Source: Uliginosibacterium gangwonense DSM 18521
GTDB lineage: Bacteria > Pseudomonadota > Gammaproteobacteria > Burkholderiales > Rhodocyclaceae
Assembly (NCBI RefSeq): GCF_000373965.1
Contig: NZ_KB892868.1
Span: forward strand, 177,743 to 241,742
Length of the DNA: 64,000 nt
Direction of reading: 5' to 3'
The notes beneath the pieces are model-generated. The model was given only the letters and a program-made list of their open reading frames with translations, had not been told where the DNA came from and made no database searches. Within the stretch, counting starts at the first letter, position 1. Each line of letters begins with the position of its first letter. This document shows, in pieces, positions 32,854-43,847 of the stretch. A program made the translations under genes and the position numbers.

Positions 32854-34639
32854 TACGATTTCCAGAATATTTATCCAGCAGCAGAAGTTCCATGCTGGAA
32901 TCCACCGGATTCCAGCCGCGCTCTTCAGCCATGTGCCAGCAGTTTTTACCATTTGCCTTGGCATGATACAAGGCACGATCTGCGGCAATCACGAGTTCCT
33001 CTGCATCACTGGAGTGATCGGGGACAAATGCGACACCCAGGCTCAAGGTGATTCGCACAGGCATCTCGGCAAAAACGAATTCAATCTGGCTGGCTTTTTC
33101 AATGATGCGTTGGGCCAGCCGCTGCACGCTCTCACGCTGAGCATGTGGGACCAGGATGGCAAACTCGTCGCCGCCGAGGCGGAAGAATAATTCATTGCGC
33201 CGGATCACCGCCTGCAAAGCCTGGGGGACGCGGATCAGCACTTCGTCGCCAGCCTGATGACCAAAGCGATCATTGATGTTCTTGAAGCCATCAAAATCGA
33301 AACTGACCAGCGCCAGACTGGTTCCGCGCCGCAAGGACTCCGCAATATGGCGCCCAAGTTCATGCCGAAAACGCCGCCGATTGAGCAGGCCCGTCAAGGG
33401 ATCGCATTCAGCCATTTCAGTCAGGTGACGCTGGTTTTTCAGGGTTTCGGTCACATCTTCGAAAATCCACACCCGCCCGATGGGGTGGCTGTCGTCTGAA
33501 CCCGCCACGGGGGAGGATTGTTCCCGGATCACCCGTCCGTCAAAAAGCTGTATGTCATACGGCTCACTTCGGTGGTTCTGCTGCATGACGGCTGCCAGAT
33601 GCTCACGATAGGCCTCATCATTCACGCGCAGGTCTTTGCTCAGCTCAAGCAGCACGTCATCGCGCATGCCGACAACTTCCTTGCGATTATTCAGATTCAG
33701 CGTCAGCGCAGCGGCTTGATTGATGTACATGATCCGGTGATCGCGGTCGATGAACAGGATGCCAAATCGCACAATATCCAGCAGGGCCGACAGGCGCATT
33801 CGCTCGTCATTGCTGCGGCCAAGATAATGCTCTTTGAGTGCCTGGGTGCGTTGCAGGGCGGCCACCATTTCAATGAGGCGGGTTTCAGCGTCTTTACGGC
33901 TTTGGATGTCCTGCACCGACAGGCGCACCCCGGCAACCTGCCCGGCGGGGTCAAGCCGGGGCATCAGGCGGCATTGCCCCCAGAAGAAGCTATTGTCCGC
34001 CTGCATCAGGCGTACCTCGATGCGCTCACGCACCACGCCCTGGATGGCTTTGTCGATGTGCTCAAGCAAGGTCGCACGATCCTTGGGATGCACCCAATCC
34101 TCAAGCAAGCCCTGAATGCTTTGGGGTGCCTTGCCACCCGCATTCAGGCGATGCGTGCCCATGGCATTCATCCACTGCACCATGCCATTGAGATCAAGGA
34201 ATACTTCCAGGCCCGGCGCCTCGTCGGCCAACTGCCGGTAACGCTGCAAGGCCGCACAGGTGTCTTCGTAGCCTTGCAGACGGTAGGCGGCCAGGGCTTC
34301 AACAGCCTCGGCCATGCGGTCGTAAGGCGCCCAACCCATGCGCGGGATGTGCAGGGCATTCCACCCCTGGGCGCAGTCTTCCACCTGGGTGGCAAAGCGC
34401 GTCATGATGGCAGTCGAGGTGCGTTTGCCCATTGCAAACCCGGCATGGATCACGACCACGACGGACAGGCAGACAAACAGCGCTCCACTCAACTCCCAGG
34501 CGAGCCCAAGTTGGAAATACGCTGTCGCCCAGCACACCACCCCCGCCAACACCCCACACAGCAGTGCATACATGCTCCGGCGGATCAGCCAGGCACGCAA
34601 TACGCCACTGGGTTCGGAGAGTTGGGCGCGGAGTCGCAC
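32846..34639 (-). CDS. Membrane diguanylate cyclase with two PAS domains
   Basis: A 597-residue signalling protein. Two membrane helices (about 21-40 and 46-66) are followed by two PAS-like sensor domains (about 140-265 and 290-415) and a GGDEF domain. The active site reads RLGGDEF (about 483-489), so synthesis of cyclic-di-GMP is expected. The inhibitory site, normally RxxD five residues before GGDEF, is RRNE here, so product inhibition may be lost. It begins at a GTG 15 bases after the argA stop, with AGGAG 14 bases upstream, and overlaps yacG. Confidence 0.9.
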   Translation of the reverse strand: MRLRAQLSEPSGVLRAWLIRRSMYALLCGVLAGVVCWATAYFQLGLAWELSGALFVCLSVVVVIHAGFAMGKRTSTAIMTRFATQVEDCAQGWNALHIPRMGWAPYDRMAEAVEALAAYRLQGYEDTCAALQRYRQLADEAPGLEVFLDLNGMVQWMNAMGTHRLNAGGKAPQSIQGLLEDWVHPKDRATLLEHIDKAIQGVVRERIEVRLMQADNSFFWGQCRLMPRLDPAGQVAGVRLSVQDIQSRKDAETRLIEMVAALQRTQALKEHYLGRSNDERMRLSALLDIVRFGILFIDRDHRIMYINQAAALTLNLNNRKEVVGMRDDVLLELSKDLRVNDEAYREHLAAVMQQNHRSEPYDIQLFDGRVIREQSSPVAGSDDSHPIGRVWIFEDVTETLKNQRHLTEMAECDPLTGLLNRRRFRHELGRHIAESLRRGTSLALVSFDFDGFKNINDRFGHQAGDEVLIRVPQALQAVIRRNELFFRLGGDEFAILVPHAQRESVQRLAQRIIEKASQIEFVFAEMPVRITLSLGVAFVPDHSSDAEELVIAADRALYHAKANGKNCWHMAEERGWNPVDSSMELLLLDKYSGNRND

Positions 34640-34654
34640 AGCAGTAGAGGTCTC

Positions 34655-36028
34655 CTATAAAGTCTTGATGAACACCTTGGAACGACGTTGAAAGTTGTAC
34701 AGGTCGCGTTTGCGCTCGGGCAGGGCTTCCATGGATTCTTCGCGGAAGCCACGCTCACGGAACCAGTCTTCGGTGCGGGTCGTCAGCACGAAGAGTTCCT
34801 TGAAACCGCGTGTGCGTGCCTCACTGGCAATATGTTGCAACAGGCGTTCCCCCAACCCGGCGCGCCGGTATTCGGGGTTGACCACCAGACAGGCCATCTC
34901 GGCCATGCCATCTTCAGGGAAGGGGTAGAGCGCCGCACAGCCCACCACTACGCCGTCGTGGTCCACCAGCGTGAAGCGTCCGATCTCCATTTCAATCAGC
35001 TCACGCCCACGCCGCACCAGGGTGCCATCGGCCTCCAAGGGCGCGAGCAGTTGCAGCAGCGCCCCGACATCTTCGGTCGAGGCCTGCCGCAGCCGATGCA
35101 GCGGATCGCGCGCCACCATGGTACCCACCCCCTGGCGGGTGAAGAATTCGAGCAGCAGGGCGCCGTCCTTGTCCCGGTCAATCAAGTGGGCGCGGGCCAC
35201 GCCGTTGCGCACGGCCTTGATGGCACGCGGCAGGAAGAGGTGCAGGTCTTCCGTGAGCCCCACCCCGGCGTTGAACATGCGTTCAGCCTCTTCGGCGGTG
35301 ATGGCGTCAATCAGACGGCCATGCCCATCCAGGAGCCCCGGTGCATCGCACAGGTAGATGAGCTTTTCGGCATTGAGCGCGATGGCGACCTGCTCGGCCA
35401 CTTCTTCCATAGCCAGATTGAAAATTTCCCCGGCGGGCGACACCCCCAGGTTGGAGATCAGCACCACGTTTTGCTGATCCAGGTCCGCCGCGATTTCATC
35501 GGCAATCACCCGCCGCACCGTACCTGTGAATTGATAGTCGATGCCATCGACCACGCCAATTGAACGGGCTGTGATGAAGTTGCCCCCGGTCACACGCATG
35601 AAGGCACCCGCCATCGGCGTGTTGGGCAGACCCTGCGAGAGCCGCGCCTCGATCTCGATACGCGTCACCCCGACTGCGGCCTTGACGCATTCCAGCGCCC
35701 GCGCATCCGTCACCCGCAAGCCACGGTGGTAGTGCGATTGCAGGCCACGGCGGGCGACCTCGGCCTCGATCTGCGGGCGTGAGCCATGCACTAGCACCAG
35801 TCGCACGCCCAGCGCGGCCAACAGGTTGCAGTCATGGCAGAGGTCTTCCATCCGCTCACCCTGTGCAACTTCGCCGCCGAAGGCCAGCACGAAAGTCTTG
35901 CCGCGAAAGGTATGGAAGTAGGGCGCGGCATCGCGCACCCAATCGACGAAACGGATGGCCTCTTCGTCGCCCATGCGGACGGCGGCGGACAGATTCTCGC
36001 TGAATACCCGGCTTTCCTTATTGCTCAT
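34655..36028 (-). CDS. argA: N-acetylglutamate synthase
   Basis: ArgA acetylates glutamate with acetyl-CoA, the first step of arginine synthesis, and is normally inhibited by arginine. The 457-residue enzyme has the classical two domains: an amino-acid-kinase-like domain (about 30-300; LAFGGEVAQGE, VLVHGSRPQIE, AGAFMRVTGGNF) and a C-terminal GNAT domain (about 310-450; EMACLVVNPEYRRAGLGERLLQHI with the acetyl-CoA loop). It starts a same-strand run with the diguanylate cyclase and yacG; rsmE lies 36 bases upstream. The functional link to its neighbours is not obvious. Confidence 0.95.
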   Translation of the reverse strand: MSNKESRVFSENLSAAVRMGDEEAIRFVDWVRDAAPYFHTFRGKTFVLAFGGEVAQGERMEDLCHDCNLLAALGVRLVLVHGSRPQIEAEVARRGLQSHYHRGLRVTDARALECVKAAVGVTRIEIEARLSQGLPNTPMAGAFMRVTGGNFITARSIGVVDGIDYQFTGTVRRVIADEIAADLDQQNVVLISNLGVSPAGEIFNLAMEEVAEQVAIALNAEKLIYLCDAPGLLDGHGRLIDAITAEEAERMFNAGVGLTEDLHLFLPRAIKAVRNGVARAHLIDRDKDGALLLEFFTRQGVGTMVARDPLHRLRQASTEDVGALLQLLAPLEADGTLVRRGRELIEMEIGRFTLVDHDGVVVGCAALYPFPEDGMAEMACLVVNPEYRRAGLGERLLQHIASEARTRGFKELFVLTTRTEDWFRERGFREESMEALPERKRDLYNFQRRSKVFIKTL

Positions 36029-36063
36029 CTCTTTCTTTGGCCCATAGGGCCCGACTCAAAAGT

Positions 36064-36786
36064 TCAAAAATCGCCCCAAAGGGCCATCATCGCGGCCATT
36101 GCCGCCATCCCCGCCGTTTCGGTGCGCAGGATGCGGGGGCCCAACGCCACAGGCTTACACCCTGCCGCCTGGGCCTGGGCAAGCTCGGCTTCGCTCCACC
36201 CGCCTTCCGGCCCGATCAATAATGCAACCGGCGCACTTGGCCGAGGCATGCTTGAGAGCCGCGCCCCGCCTTCTGGCGCCAGTATCCAACGTTCTCCGGC
36301 AAAAGGCTGTGCCAGCCAGCGGGACAGGCGTTCCACCTCGCCCACCGCACTCAACTGGCTACGCCCGCACTGCTCGGCAGCACCCACCGCAATCTGCCGC
36401 CAGTGCGCCACGCGTTTGGCGGCACGATCCCCCGTGAGCTTCAACACGGAGCGCTCGGCTTCGATCGGCTGTATCGCCACCGCCCCCAGTTCCACCGCCT
36501 TTTGCACAATCCAATCCATCTTGTCAGCCACGGCCAGGGCTTGCACCAGGGTGATGGCAAGCGGTGCTTCACGCTGCACCTCCAGCTGTGCGCTTAATGC
36601 GACCCCCGGCTGGCCATCCAGCTCCACCAATTCCCCCACGAACTCGCCCCCCACACCGTCGAACAGGATGACGGTTTCACCATAACGCAGGCGCAGTACA
36701 CGCAACGCATGGTGGGCGACCTCGCCAGGCAAGGGCAACTGTGCAGGCGCACTCAGCGGTGGGGGACAATAGAAACGGGAAGGCAT
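36064..36786 (-). CDS. rsmE: 16S rRNA m3U1498 methyltransferase
   Basis: RsmE is a SPOUT methyltransferase that methylates N3 of U1498 in 16S rRNA of the 30S subunit. The 240-residue length fits. Landmarks are the start PSRFYCPPPL, HHALRVLRLRYGE in the PUA-like domain, then ALAVADKMDWIVQKAVELGAVAIQPIEAERSV and the cofactor knot LLIGPEGGWSEAELA with LGPRILRTETA. The ATG at 36786 is used; the frame extends to 36906 but without conserved sequence. It probably starts the run rsmE-argA-GGDEF-yacG. Confidence 0.95.
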   Translation of the reverse strand: MPSRFYCPPPLSAPAQLPLPGEVAHHALRVLRLRYGETVILFDGVGGEFVGELVELDGQPGVALSAQLEVQREAPLAITLVQALAVADKMDWIVQKAVELGAVAIQPIEAERSVLKLTGDRAAKRVAHWRQIAVGAAEQCGRSQLSAVGEVERLSRWLAQPFAGERWILAPEGGARLSSMPRPSAPVALLIGPEGGWSEAELAQAQAAGCKPVALGPRILRTETAGMAAMAAMMALWGDF

Positions 36787-36989
36787 GGTGACAGGATATC
36801 CCAGGTAGCAAACGGAACACCCTATCCGAGGATGGGGATTATTGTAAATGGAGGTTTCAGTAATTTGAGCACTTTGCACTTTCGAGCAGCACAATGGGCC
36901 TCCCAAAAAGGCGATCTGGTCAAGCCACTAGCCTGCAGATGGGCGAAGGCTCTATCATTGGGACACCCCTCTTGCCCTGGACATCCATC

Positions 36990-37787
36990 ATGCCGCTGCT
37001 TGCCCGTGCCCGCGCGCTCGAATCGATCATCCGTGACGTTGCCCGTGATGCGATCATGCCGTATTTCCTCAACGCCGTCCGCGAGCACAAGACCGATGGA
37101 AGCTCGCTCACCCAGGCTGATCTGGCGTCCCAGCAGGCCCTGCTGGAGAAACTGCCAGAACTGGAAGAGGCGCCCATACTAAGCGAGGAAATGAGTACTC
37201 AGGAGCAACTCGCGTGCTGGGAGACAGGTGGGCAGGGAATCTGGTGCATCGACCCGATTGATGGCACGACCAACTTTGCCAACGGCGTGCCGTTGTTTGC
37301 CGTGTCGGTTGCCTACATGGTGGAGGGCGAGACCCAGTATGGTGTGATCTACAACCCCACCACGGACGAAGCCTTCTACGCTGCCCGTGGCTGTGGCGCC
37401 TGGCTCAATGGACGGCGCCTGCCACTGCGTCCCTCCAGCCCGCAACTCAGACTATCGGTGGCAGGCATTGATTTCAAACGGATTTCCGACCGGCTGGCGA
37501 CCGAATTGATCACTCGCCCACCCTACTATTCACAGCGCAATTTCGGCTCCAGCGCCCTGGAATGGTGCTTTGTAGCAGCAGGTCGGCTGGATATCTACCT
37601 GCACGGCGGCCAAGCCCTGTGGGATTACGCGGCTGGACGCCTGATCCTGGAAGAAGCCGGGGGCGCCTATGGCGTGCTCGATGGTGGGCCGCTGGTGGCC
37701 GCCCCGCTGCCCAAACGCGCCGTGGTACTGGCCTCCAACCCGGTGCTCTACGCAGAGTGGCTGGCTTGGCTGCAATCGCACCGCTGA
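36990..37787 (+). CDS. Inositol-monophosphatase family phosphatase
   Basis: A 265-residue member of the magnesium-dependent IMPase superfamily, which includes SuhB, CysQ and histidinol-phosphatases. The metal motifs are intact: SEEMS-type Glu near 66, IDPIDGTTNFANG (about 86-98) and WDYAAGRLILEEAGG (about 210). SuhB of enterobacteria hydrolyses inositol-1-phosphate and also aids rRNA antitermination; whether this one does is open. It lies 11 bases upstream of phosphoribulokinase on the same strand, so the two are probably co-transcribed and a sugar phosphate substrate is thinkable. The start ATG has no strong binding site. Confidence 0.85.
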   Translation: MPLLARARALESIIRDVARDAIMPYFLNAVREHKTDGSSLTQADLASQQALLEKLPELEEAPILSEEMSTQEQLACWETGGQGIWCIDPIDGTTNFANGVPLFAVSVAYMVEGETQYGVIYNPTTDEAFYAARGCGAWLNGRRLPLRPSSPQLRLSVAGIDFKRISDRLATELITRPPYYSQRNFGSSALEWCFVAAGRLDIYLHGGQALWDYAAGRLILEEAGGAYGVLDGGPLVAAPLPKRAVVLASNPVLYAEWLAWLQSHR

Positions 37788-37798
37788 GCAGACAGGCC

Positions 37799-38680
37799 GT
37801 GTCGGTACTCCACCCCATCATTGCTGTCACCGGCTCATCGGGCGCCGGGACAACAACCGTCTCACGAACCTTTGACTGGATTTTCCAGCGCGAAAAGATC
37901 CGTGCCGCCTACGTGGAAGGGGACGCCTTCCACCGCTACGACCGCGCAGCCATGCGGCAGGTCATCGCCCAGGCCGAACAACAAGGCATACGCGCACCCA
38001 GCCATTTCGGGCCGGAAGCCAATCTGTTCGTCGAGTTGGAGGCTCTGTTCTGCGAATACGCGGCCCGGGGCTCGGGCCAGTCGCGTCACTATCTGCACGA
38101 TGACGCAACGGCGGCGCTCCACGGTCGCCCCTCGGGCACCTTCACCGACTGGAAGCCCCTGCCCTCCGATACGGACCTGCTGTTCTACGAAGGCTTGCAC
38201 GGCGGCGTGATCTCCAGCGAAGTGGATCTGACCCGGCACGTGGATCTGCTGATTGGCGTAGTGCCCACCATCAACCTGGAATGGATTCAGAAAACCATCC
38301 GCGATACCCAGGAGCGGGGCTATTCGCAACAGGCAGTCACCGAGATCATCCTGCATCGCATGGATGACTACGTGCACTACATGGTGCCGCAGTTCTCACG
38401 CACCCATATCAACTTCCAGCGCGTGCCGGTTGTCGACACGGCCAATCCTTTTTCCGCCCACGGTATCCCAACGGATGACGAGACCCTGGTGGTGATCCAC
38501 TTCCGCGAACCGCATCAGGTGGACTTCCCCTACCTGCTGGCCACCCTGCCCGGCGCCTGGATGAGTCGGATCAACACCCTGGTGGTGCCCGGCGCGTACC
38601 GCGACATGGCCTTCCAGGTCATCCTCACCCCCTTGATCACGGGGCTGGTTGAACGTCGGCGCCAAGCCTTGCAGGCATAA
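37799..38680 (+). CDS. prkB: Phosphoribulokinase
   Basis: This enzyme phosphorylates ribulose 5-phosphate to ribulose 1,5-bisphosphate with ATP. The 293-residue protein is the proteobacterial class I type: P-loop GSSGAGTTT at 12-20, EGDAFHRYDR with the catalytic Asp/His, FYEGLHGG, the DLLIGVVPTINLEWIQK block and SRTHINFQRVPVVDTANPF. Close relatives include both Calvin-cycle CbbP and the PrkB of non-autotrophs such as E. coli. The start is a GTG at 37799, 11 bases after the phosphatase stop; the long frame from 37562 overlaps that gene and is rejected. Transketolase, GAPDH and PGK genes follow on the same strand, as in cbb operons. Confidence 0.9.
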   Translation: MSVLHPIIAVTGSSGAGTTTVSRTFDWIFQREKIRAAYVEGDAFHRYDRAAMRQVIAQAEQQGIRAPSHFGPEANLFVELEALFCEYAARGSGQSRHYLHDDATAALHGRPSGTFTDWKPLPSDTDLLFYEGLHGGVISSEVDLTRHVDLLIGVVPTINLEWIQKTIRDTQERGYSQQAVTEIILHRMDDYVHYMVPQFSRTHINFQRVPVVDTANPFSAHGIPTDDETLVVIHFREPHQVDFPYLLATLPGAWMSRINTLVVPGAYRDMAFQVILTPLITGLVERRRQALQA

Positions 38681-38945
38681 AGAGAGGCAGATACCCGGTT
38701 TTTTGCCCCAGCAGCGTTGTAAATACACAATTCTGCATTGCAGCAATTTTCAATATAGCAACCTTGAAAACCAATCCAGAAGCCACTCTTATGGCTTCAT
38801 TGAATTGTGCTATTGCACACAAAACAAATTAGTTCGATTTTAAATCAAAATACAGGCTTTACCGCATCGTGAAATAAAGCAGTTTCGACCATAATGCAGT
38901 CCATGCTTGGTCAGACAAAGTCCAAAAAAACCAATTCGCATAGCC

Positions 38946-38972
38946 CGCTTGGCACAAATTTGGTGCCAAGCG
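38946..38972. promoter_or_regulatory. Perfect 10-bp inverted repeat before tkt
   Basis: CGCTTGGCAC and GTGCCAAGCG flank the 7-base centre AAATTTG. It is either a hairpin of the transcript or an operator. The GG and following bases look like a sigma-54 site at first sight, but the -12 GC is missing. Confidence 0.5.
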
Positions 38973-39061
38973 TGATGTTCTCAGGGTTTCGAAAGGAGGC
39001 ACAGGCCGGCAAAATGTAATTTGGCGAGGCTTTCTTGCGCTCCGTCAAGCACGTTTAGCCC

Positions 39062-39088
39062 TTCGCAATAGTAATATTTGATTGCGAA
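39062..39088. promoter_or_regulatory. LysR-type T-N11-A dyad before transketolase
   Basis: TTCGCAAT, an 11-base spacer and ATTGCGAA form a perfect dyad whose inner bases are exactly T-N11-A (T39069, A39081), the LysR-family recognition pattern used by CbbR and others. The centre is about 135 bases before the tkt ATG. Confidence 0.6.
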
Positions 39089-39209
39089 TCTTGAGATGAT
39101 AGGAACAGAGCAATCATGAGACTGATTTCATGAGTCGCTCTCTGACGGGTTTTGCGAGATAATTGCAACCTTGTCCTAACAAACATCAAGGCGCCAGCCC
39201 GCGACTACC

Positions 39210-41225
39210 ATGCAGAATACGCAAAAAGACGACTCCGCGATCTACACCCCCGTCACCAACGCCCTGCGCGCCTTGGTGATGGATGCAGTGCAAAAAGCCA
39301 ATTCCGGCCACCCCGGCATGCCGTTGGGCATGACCGAAATCGCCGAAGTGGTATGGCGCCATCACCTGCGCCACAACCCAGCCAACCCACTGTGGGCCAA
39401 CCGTGACCGCTTCGTGCTCTCCAACGGCCACGGCTCCATGCTGCTGTACGCGCTGCTGCACCTGACCGGCTACGATCTGCCGATCGAAGAACTCAAGAAT
39501 TTCCGCCAGCTTGGCTCCAAGACCCCCGGCCACCCCGAAGTCGGCATGACCCCCGGCGTGGACACCACTACCGGGCCACTGGGCCAGGGTTTGGCCAATG
39601 CCGTTGGTTTTGCGCTCGCTGAGCAGATGCTCGCCGCAAAATTCAACCGCCCCGGCCACGATGTGGTGGATCACCGCACCTGGGTCTTCCTGGGCGATGG
39701 CTGCCTAATGGAAGGCATCAGCCACGAAGTCTCTTCGCTGGCGGGCACCTGGAAGCTTGGCAAGCTGACCGCCTATTACGACGATAACGGCATCTCCATT
39801 GATGGTCACGTCACCGGCTGGTTCACCGACGACACCAAGAAACGCTTTGAAGCCTACGGCTGGCAAGTGATCGGCCCGATTGATGGCCATAACGCTGCCG
39901 CACTGGAAGCCGCCACGAAGGAAGCGATTGCCGATACGCAACGTCCGGCACTGATCATCTGCCGTACCACCATCGGCAAGGGCGCGCCAACCAAGGCTGG
40001 CACGTGTGACTCCCACGGCGCCCCGTTGGGTGCGGACGAAATCGCGGGTGTGCGCAAGGCCATTGGCTGGGAGCATGCTTCGTTTGAAGTTCCCGCTGAC
40101 ATCTACGCCGCGTGGAATGCCAAGGCTGCTGGCGCCTCCGCCGAAACCGCGTGGAACAATGCCTTTGCAGCTTACGCCAAGGCTTTCCCGGAACTGGCGG
40201 CCGAACTCAAGCGTCGCCTGTCGGGCGAACTGCCCGAATCCTTCAAGCAGGCTGCCGCAGCCTTTGAAAAGGCGGCCATCGTCCGTACCGATAGCGTGGC
40301 TACCCGCAAGGCTTCGCAACAATCCATCCAGGCACTGGCGGGTTCCCTGCCCGAGCTGCTCGGCGGTTCCGCTGACTTGGCTGGCTCGAACCTGACCCAC
40401 TGGAGTGGCACCAAGGAATTTTTGCCCGGCGTAGCGGACGCCAACTACATCAACTACGGCGTGCGGGAGTTTGCCGAAGTGTCCATCGCCAATGGCATTG
40501 CCCTGCACGGTGGCTACATCCCCTACACCTCGACCTTCCTGGTGTTCTCGGACTACTGCCGTTCCGCAATCCGCATGGCTTCTTTGATGGGCGTGCGTCA
40601 GGTCATGGTGTTCACACACGACTCCATCGGTGTGGGTGAAGACGGCCCGACCCACCAGCCGATTGAGCACACCGCTTCGCTGCGCCTGATCCCGAATCTG
40701 CACGTCTGGCGCCCCTGCGACCCGGCTGAAACGGCGGTGGCCTGGATCAACGCCATTGAGCGCAAAGATGGCCCCTCCGCATTGATTCTCACCCGCCAGA
40801 ACCTCGCCGTGGTACAACGCGATGATTCGCATCTGGCAAAGATCCGCAAGGGTGGCTACATTGTGTCTGAAGCAGTGGGTGCAGCCCGTGCCGTGCTGAT
40901 CGCCACCGGCTCCGAAGTGGGTGCAGCCCTGGCTGCGCAAAAGCAGCTGGCGGAAACCGGCGTGCCGGTACGTGTGGTCTCGATGCCCTGCAACCGCCTG
41001 TTTGATCAGCAGGATGCTGCCTATCGCGCCGAAGTGCTGGGTGGCGATCTGCCGCGTGTGGCCATTGAGGCGGGTGTGTCGGATGCCTGGTACAAGTACG
41101 TGGGTGGCAAGGGTGCCGTGATCGGCCTGGACCGCTTTGGCGAATCCGGCCCCGGCGGCGCGCTGTTCAAGCATTTCGGGTTTACGCCCGAGAAGGTAGT
41201 CGAAGTTGTCACGCGGCTGCTCTAG
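39210..41225 (+). CDS. tkt: Transketolase
   Basis: Transketolase moves two-carbon units between sugar phosphates in the pentose phosphate and Calvin pathways, using thiamine diphosphate. The 671-residue length is standard. Visible features are the substrate histidine in [10 protein letters not shown], the cofactor motif [12 protein letters not shown] with the downstream DDNGIS (about 157-190), the pyrimidine domain Glu in [13 protein letters not shown] and the [18 protein letters not shown] block. It heads a plus-strand group with gap, pgk and pyk. In cbb operons this gene is cbbT and follows prk, as it does here after a 530-base control region. Confidence 0.97.
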   Translation: MQNTQKDDSAIYTPVTNALRALVMDAVQKANSGHPGMPLGMTEIAEVVWRHHLRHNPANPLWANRDRFVLSNGHGSMLLYALLHLTGYDLPIEELKNFRQLGSKTPGHPEVGMTPGVDTTTGPLGQGLANAVGFALAEQMLAAKFNRPGHDVVDHRTWVFLGDGCLMEGISHEVSSLAGTWKLGKLTAYYDDNGISIDGHVTGWFTDDTKKRFEAYGWQVIGPIDGHNAAALEAATKEAIADTQRPALIICRTTIGKGAPTKAGTCDSHGAPLGADEIAGVRKAIGWEHASFEVPADIYAAWNAKAAGASAETAWNNAFAAYAKAFPELAAELKRRLSGELPESFKQAAAAFEKAAIVRTDSVATRKASQQSIQALAGSLPELLGGSADLAGSNLTHWSGTKEFLPGVADANYINYGVREFAEVSIANGIALHGGYIPYTSTFLVFSDYCRSAIRMASLMGVRQVMVFTHDSIGVGEDGPTHQPIEHTASLRLIPNLHVWRPCDPAETAVAWINAIERKDGPSALILTRQNLAVVQRDDSHLAKIRKGGYIVSEAVGAARAVLIATGSEVGAALAAQKQLAETGVPVRVVSMPCNRLFDQQDAAYRAEVLGGDLPRVAIEAGVSDAWYKYVGGKGAVIGLDRFGESGPGGALFKHFGFTPEKVVEVVTRLL

Positions 41226-41350
41226 GATTCTAGGTTTTACTGTTGATTCGTTCCCGCGTATCTGGCTTTCCCCCGGTCAGGTGAAGCTCGCGTAATTGGC
41301 GGCACGCGTTGAAGGTGGATTTTTTAACCCTTTGATAAATGGAGTATTAA

Positions 41351-42355
<1,005 letters not shown>

Positions 42356-42368
42356 TTTTTGGCTGAGT

Positions 42369-42410
42369 CGGCGGGCTGCACGGTTTTTCCGGCGCAGCCC
42401 GCCGGTTTTT
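42369..42410 (+). terminator. Terminator-like hairpin between gap and pgk
   Basis: An 11-bp perfect GC-rich stem (CGGCGGGCTGC with GCAGCCCGCCG) is followed by TTTTT, 13 bases after the gap stop. It probably reduces read-through so that gap is made in excess over pgk; complete termination would need a pgk promoter for which there is little room. Confidence 0.82.
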
Positions 42411-42439
42411 CGTTTGTTCCACCTGTTTTTTCACTTTCG

Positions 42440-43633
42440 ATGGCAACCATGCGATTCAAGAAACTGACCGAGCTGGACGTCAAAGGCAAACGTGTTTTCA
42501 TCCGCGCCGACCTGAACGTGCCGCAAGATGACTCCGGTGCCATCACCGACGATACCCGCATTCGTGCTTCGGTTCCCTGCATCAAGCTGGCGCTGGAAAA
42601 GGGCGCGGCGGTGCTGGTGACCTCGCATCTGGGACGCCCCACCGAAGGTGATTTTCAACGCGAAGACACGTTGGCCCCCATGGCCGCGCGTCTGGCCGAA
42701 CTCCTGAACAAACCCGTGCGTCTGATCCAGAATTGGGTCGACGGCCGATTTGAGGTCAAACCCGGCGAAGTCGCCGTGCTGGAAAACTGCCGGGTCAATG
42801 TAGGCGAAAAGAAAGACAGCCCGGAGCTGGCCGAACGCATGGCCAAGCTCTGCGATGTGTATGTCAATGACGCTTTCGCCACCTCGCACCGTACCGAGGC
42901 CACCACTCACGCATTAGCACTGGCCGCACCGATCGCCTGCGCCGGCCCCCTGCTCGCCGCAGAGCTGGAAGCACTGTCCCAAGCGCTGCTTGAGCCGCAA
43001 CACCCGTTGGTGGCTGTCGTGGGGGGCTCCAAGGTTTCGACCAAGCTCACCATTCTGGACAGCCTGTCTGACAAGGTCGATCAATTGATCGTCGGCGGCG
43101 GCATCGCCAACACCTTCATGCTGGCAGCCGGTCTGAATGTCGGCAAATCCCTGGTTGAGGCTGATCTGGTGCCGGAAGCCCGCCGCATCATTGAAAAGAT
43201 GGCGGCCCGTGGCGCCTCCGTGCCACTGCCCACCGATGTGGTGGTCGCCAAGGAATTTTCCGCCCACGCACCCGCCATCACCAAGGCCGCAGACGCGGTG
43301 GCCGATGATGAGATGATCCTGGACATTGGGCCAGAGACGGCCAAGGCGCTGACCACGCAACTCAAGACCGCCAAGACCATCGTTTGGAATGGGCCAATGG
43401 GGGTCTTTGAATTCGACCACTTTGCCCACGGCACCAAGGCACTCAGCGAAGCCATTGCCCAGTCGCATGCCATGTCGCTGGCGGGTGGTGGTGACACCAT
43501 TGCGGCCATTGCCAAGTTCGGCGTGGCCCACAAGATCAGCTATATCTCGACCGCCGGTGGCGCCTTCTTGGAATTCCTGGAAGGCAAGACCCTGCCAGCG
43601 GTCGACGCATTATGCAAACGAGCTGACAATTGA
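42440..43633 (+). CDS. pgk: Phosphoglycerate kinase
   Basis: PGK converts 1,3-bisphosphoglycerate and ADP to 3-phosphoglycerate and ATP, and the reverse in carbon fixation. The 397-residue protein has the N-terminal [13 protein letters not shown] motif, the substrate-binding [19 protein letters not shown], and the C-domain nucleotide site [10 protein letters not shown] and WNGPMGVFE with AGGGDTIAA. Starts at 42440 and 42449 (ATGGCAACCATGCG) are both possible; neither has a good ribosome binding site, and a longer frame from 42359 runs through the terminator and is rejected. Confidence 0.96.
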   Translation: MATMRFKKLTELDVKGKRVFIRADLNVPQDDSGAITDDTRIRASVPCIKLALEKGAAVLVTSHLGRPTEGDFQREDTLAPMAARLAELLNKPVRLIQNWVDGRFEVKPGEVAVLENCRVNVGEKKDSPELAERMAKLCDVYVNDAFATSHRTEATTHALALAAPIACAGPLLAAELEALSQALLEPQHPLVAVVGGSKVSTKLTILDSLSDKVDQLIVGGGIANTFMLAAGLNVGKSLVEADLVPEARRIIEKMAARGASVPLPTDVVVAKEFSAHAPAITKAADAVADDEMILDIGPETAKALTTQLKTAKTIVWNGPMGVFEFDHFAHGTKALSEAIAQSHAMSLAGGGDTIAAIAKFGVAHKISYISTAGGAFLEFLEGKTLPAVDALCKRADN

Positions 43634-43847
43634 TCCCTATGACACTCGGCCAACAGACACTCCGATTTCTCTTTTACTTTCCTGCTCACGCCCGATGAAA
43701 AAGTCTGAAGGCCAGGCTGCAAAACAGCCCTCGAAAAAAACTACGGCAACCCGACGTGCACCTGCCAGTGCCAAGAACACTGCGCCAGTATCCACGCCGG
43801 TAGTCGAACCTGATCCCGCTATTACAGCACCCATTGAAGGAGTATTT

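Larger units (their letters stand above)
38681..39209. other. Gene-free control region between prkB and tkt
   Basis: This 529-base stretch is much more AT-rich than its flanks and has no gene. It holds a 10-bp perfect palindrome at 38946, a strong AAAGGAGG (38992-38999) not followed by a usable frame (the ATG at 39014 is followed at once by TAA), and a LysR-type dyad at 39062. It probably carries the promoter of the tkt-gap-pgk-pyk group. Confidence 0.6.

Noticed and set aside
34692..35563. Long plus-strand frame opposite argA
   Set aside because: Shadow of argA; composition follows the codon positions of the minus-strand gene and there are no motifs.
38950..38966. Sigma-54-like site in the tkt leader
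   Set aside because: GG is present but the base pair ten bases later is GT, not GC. The sequence is better explained as one arm of a perfect palindrome.
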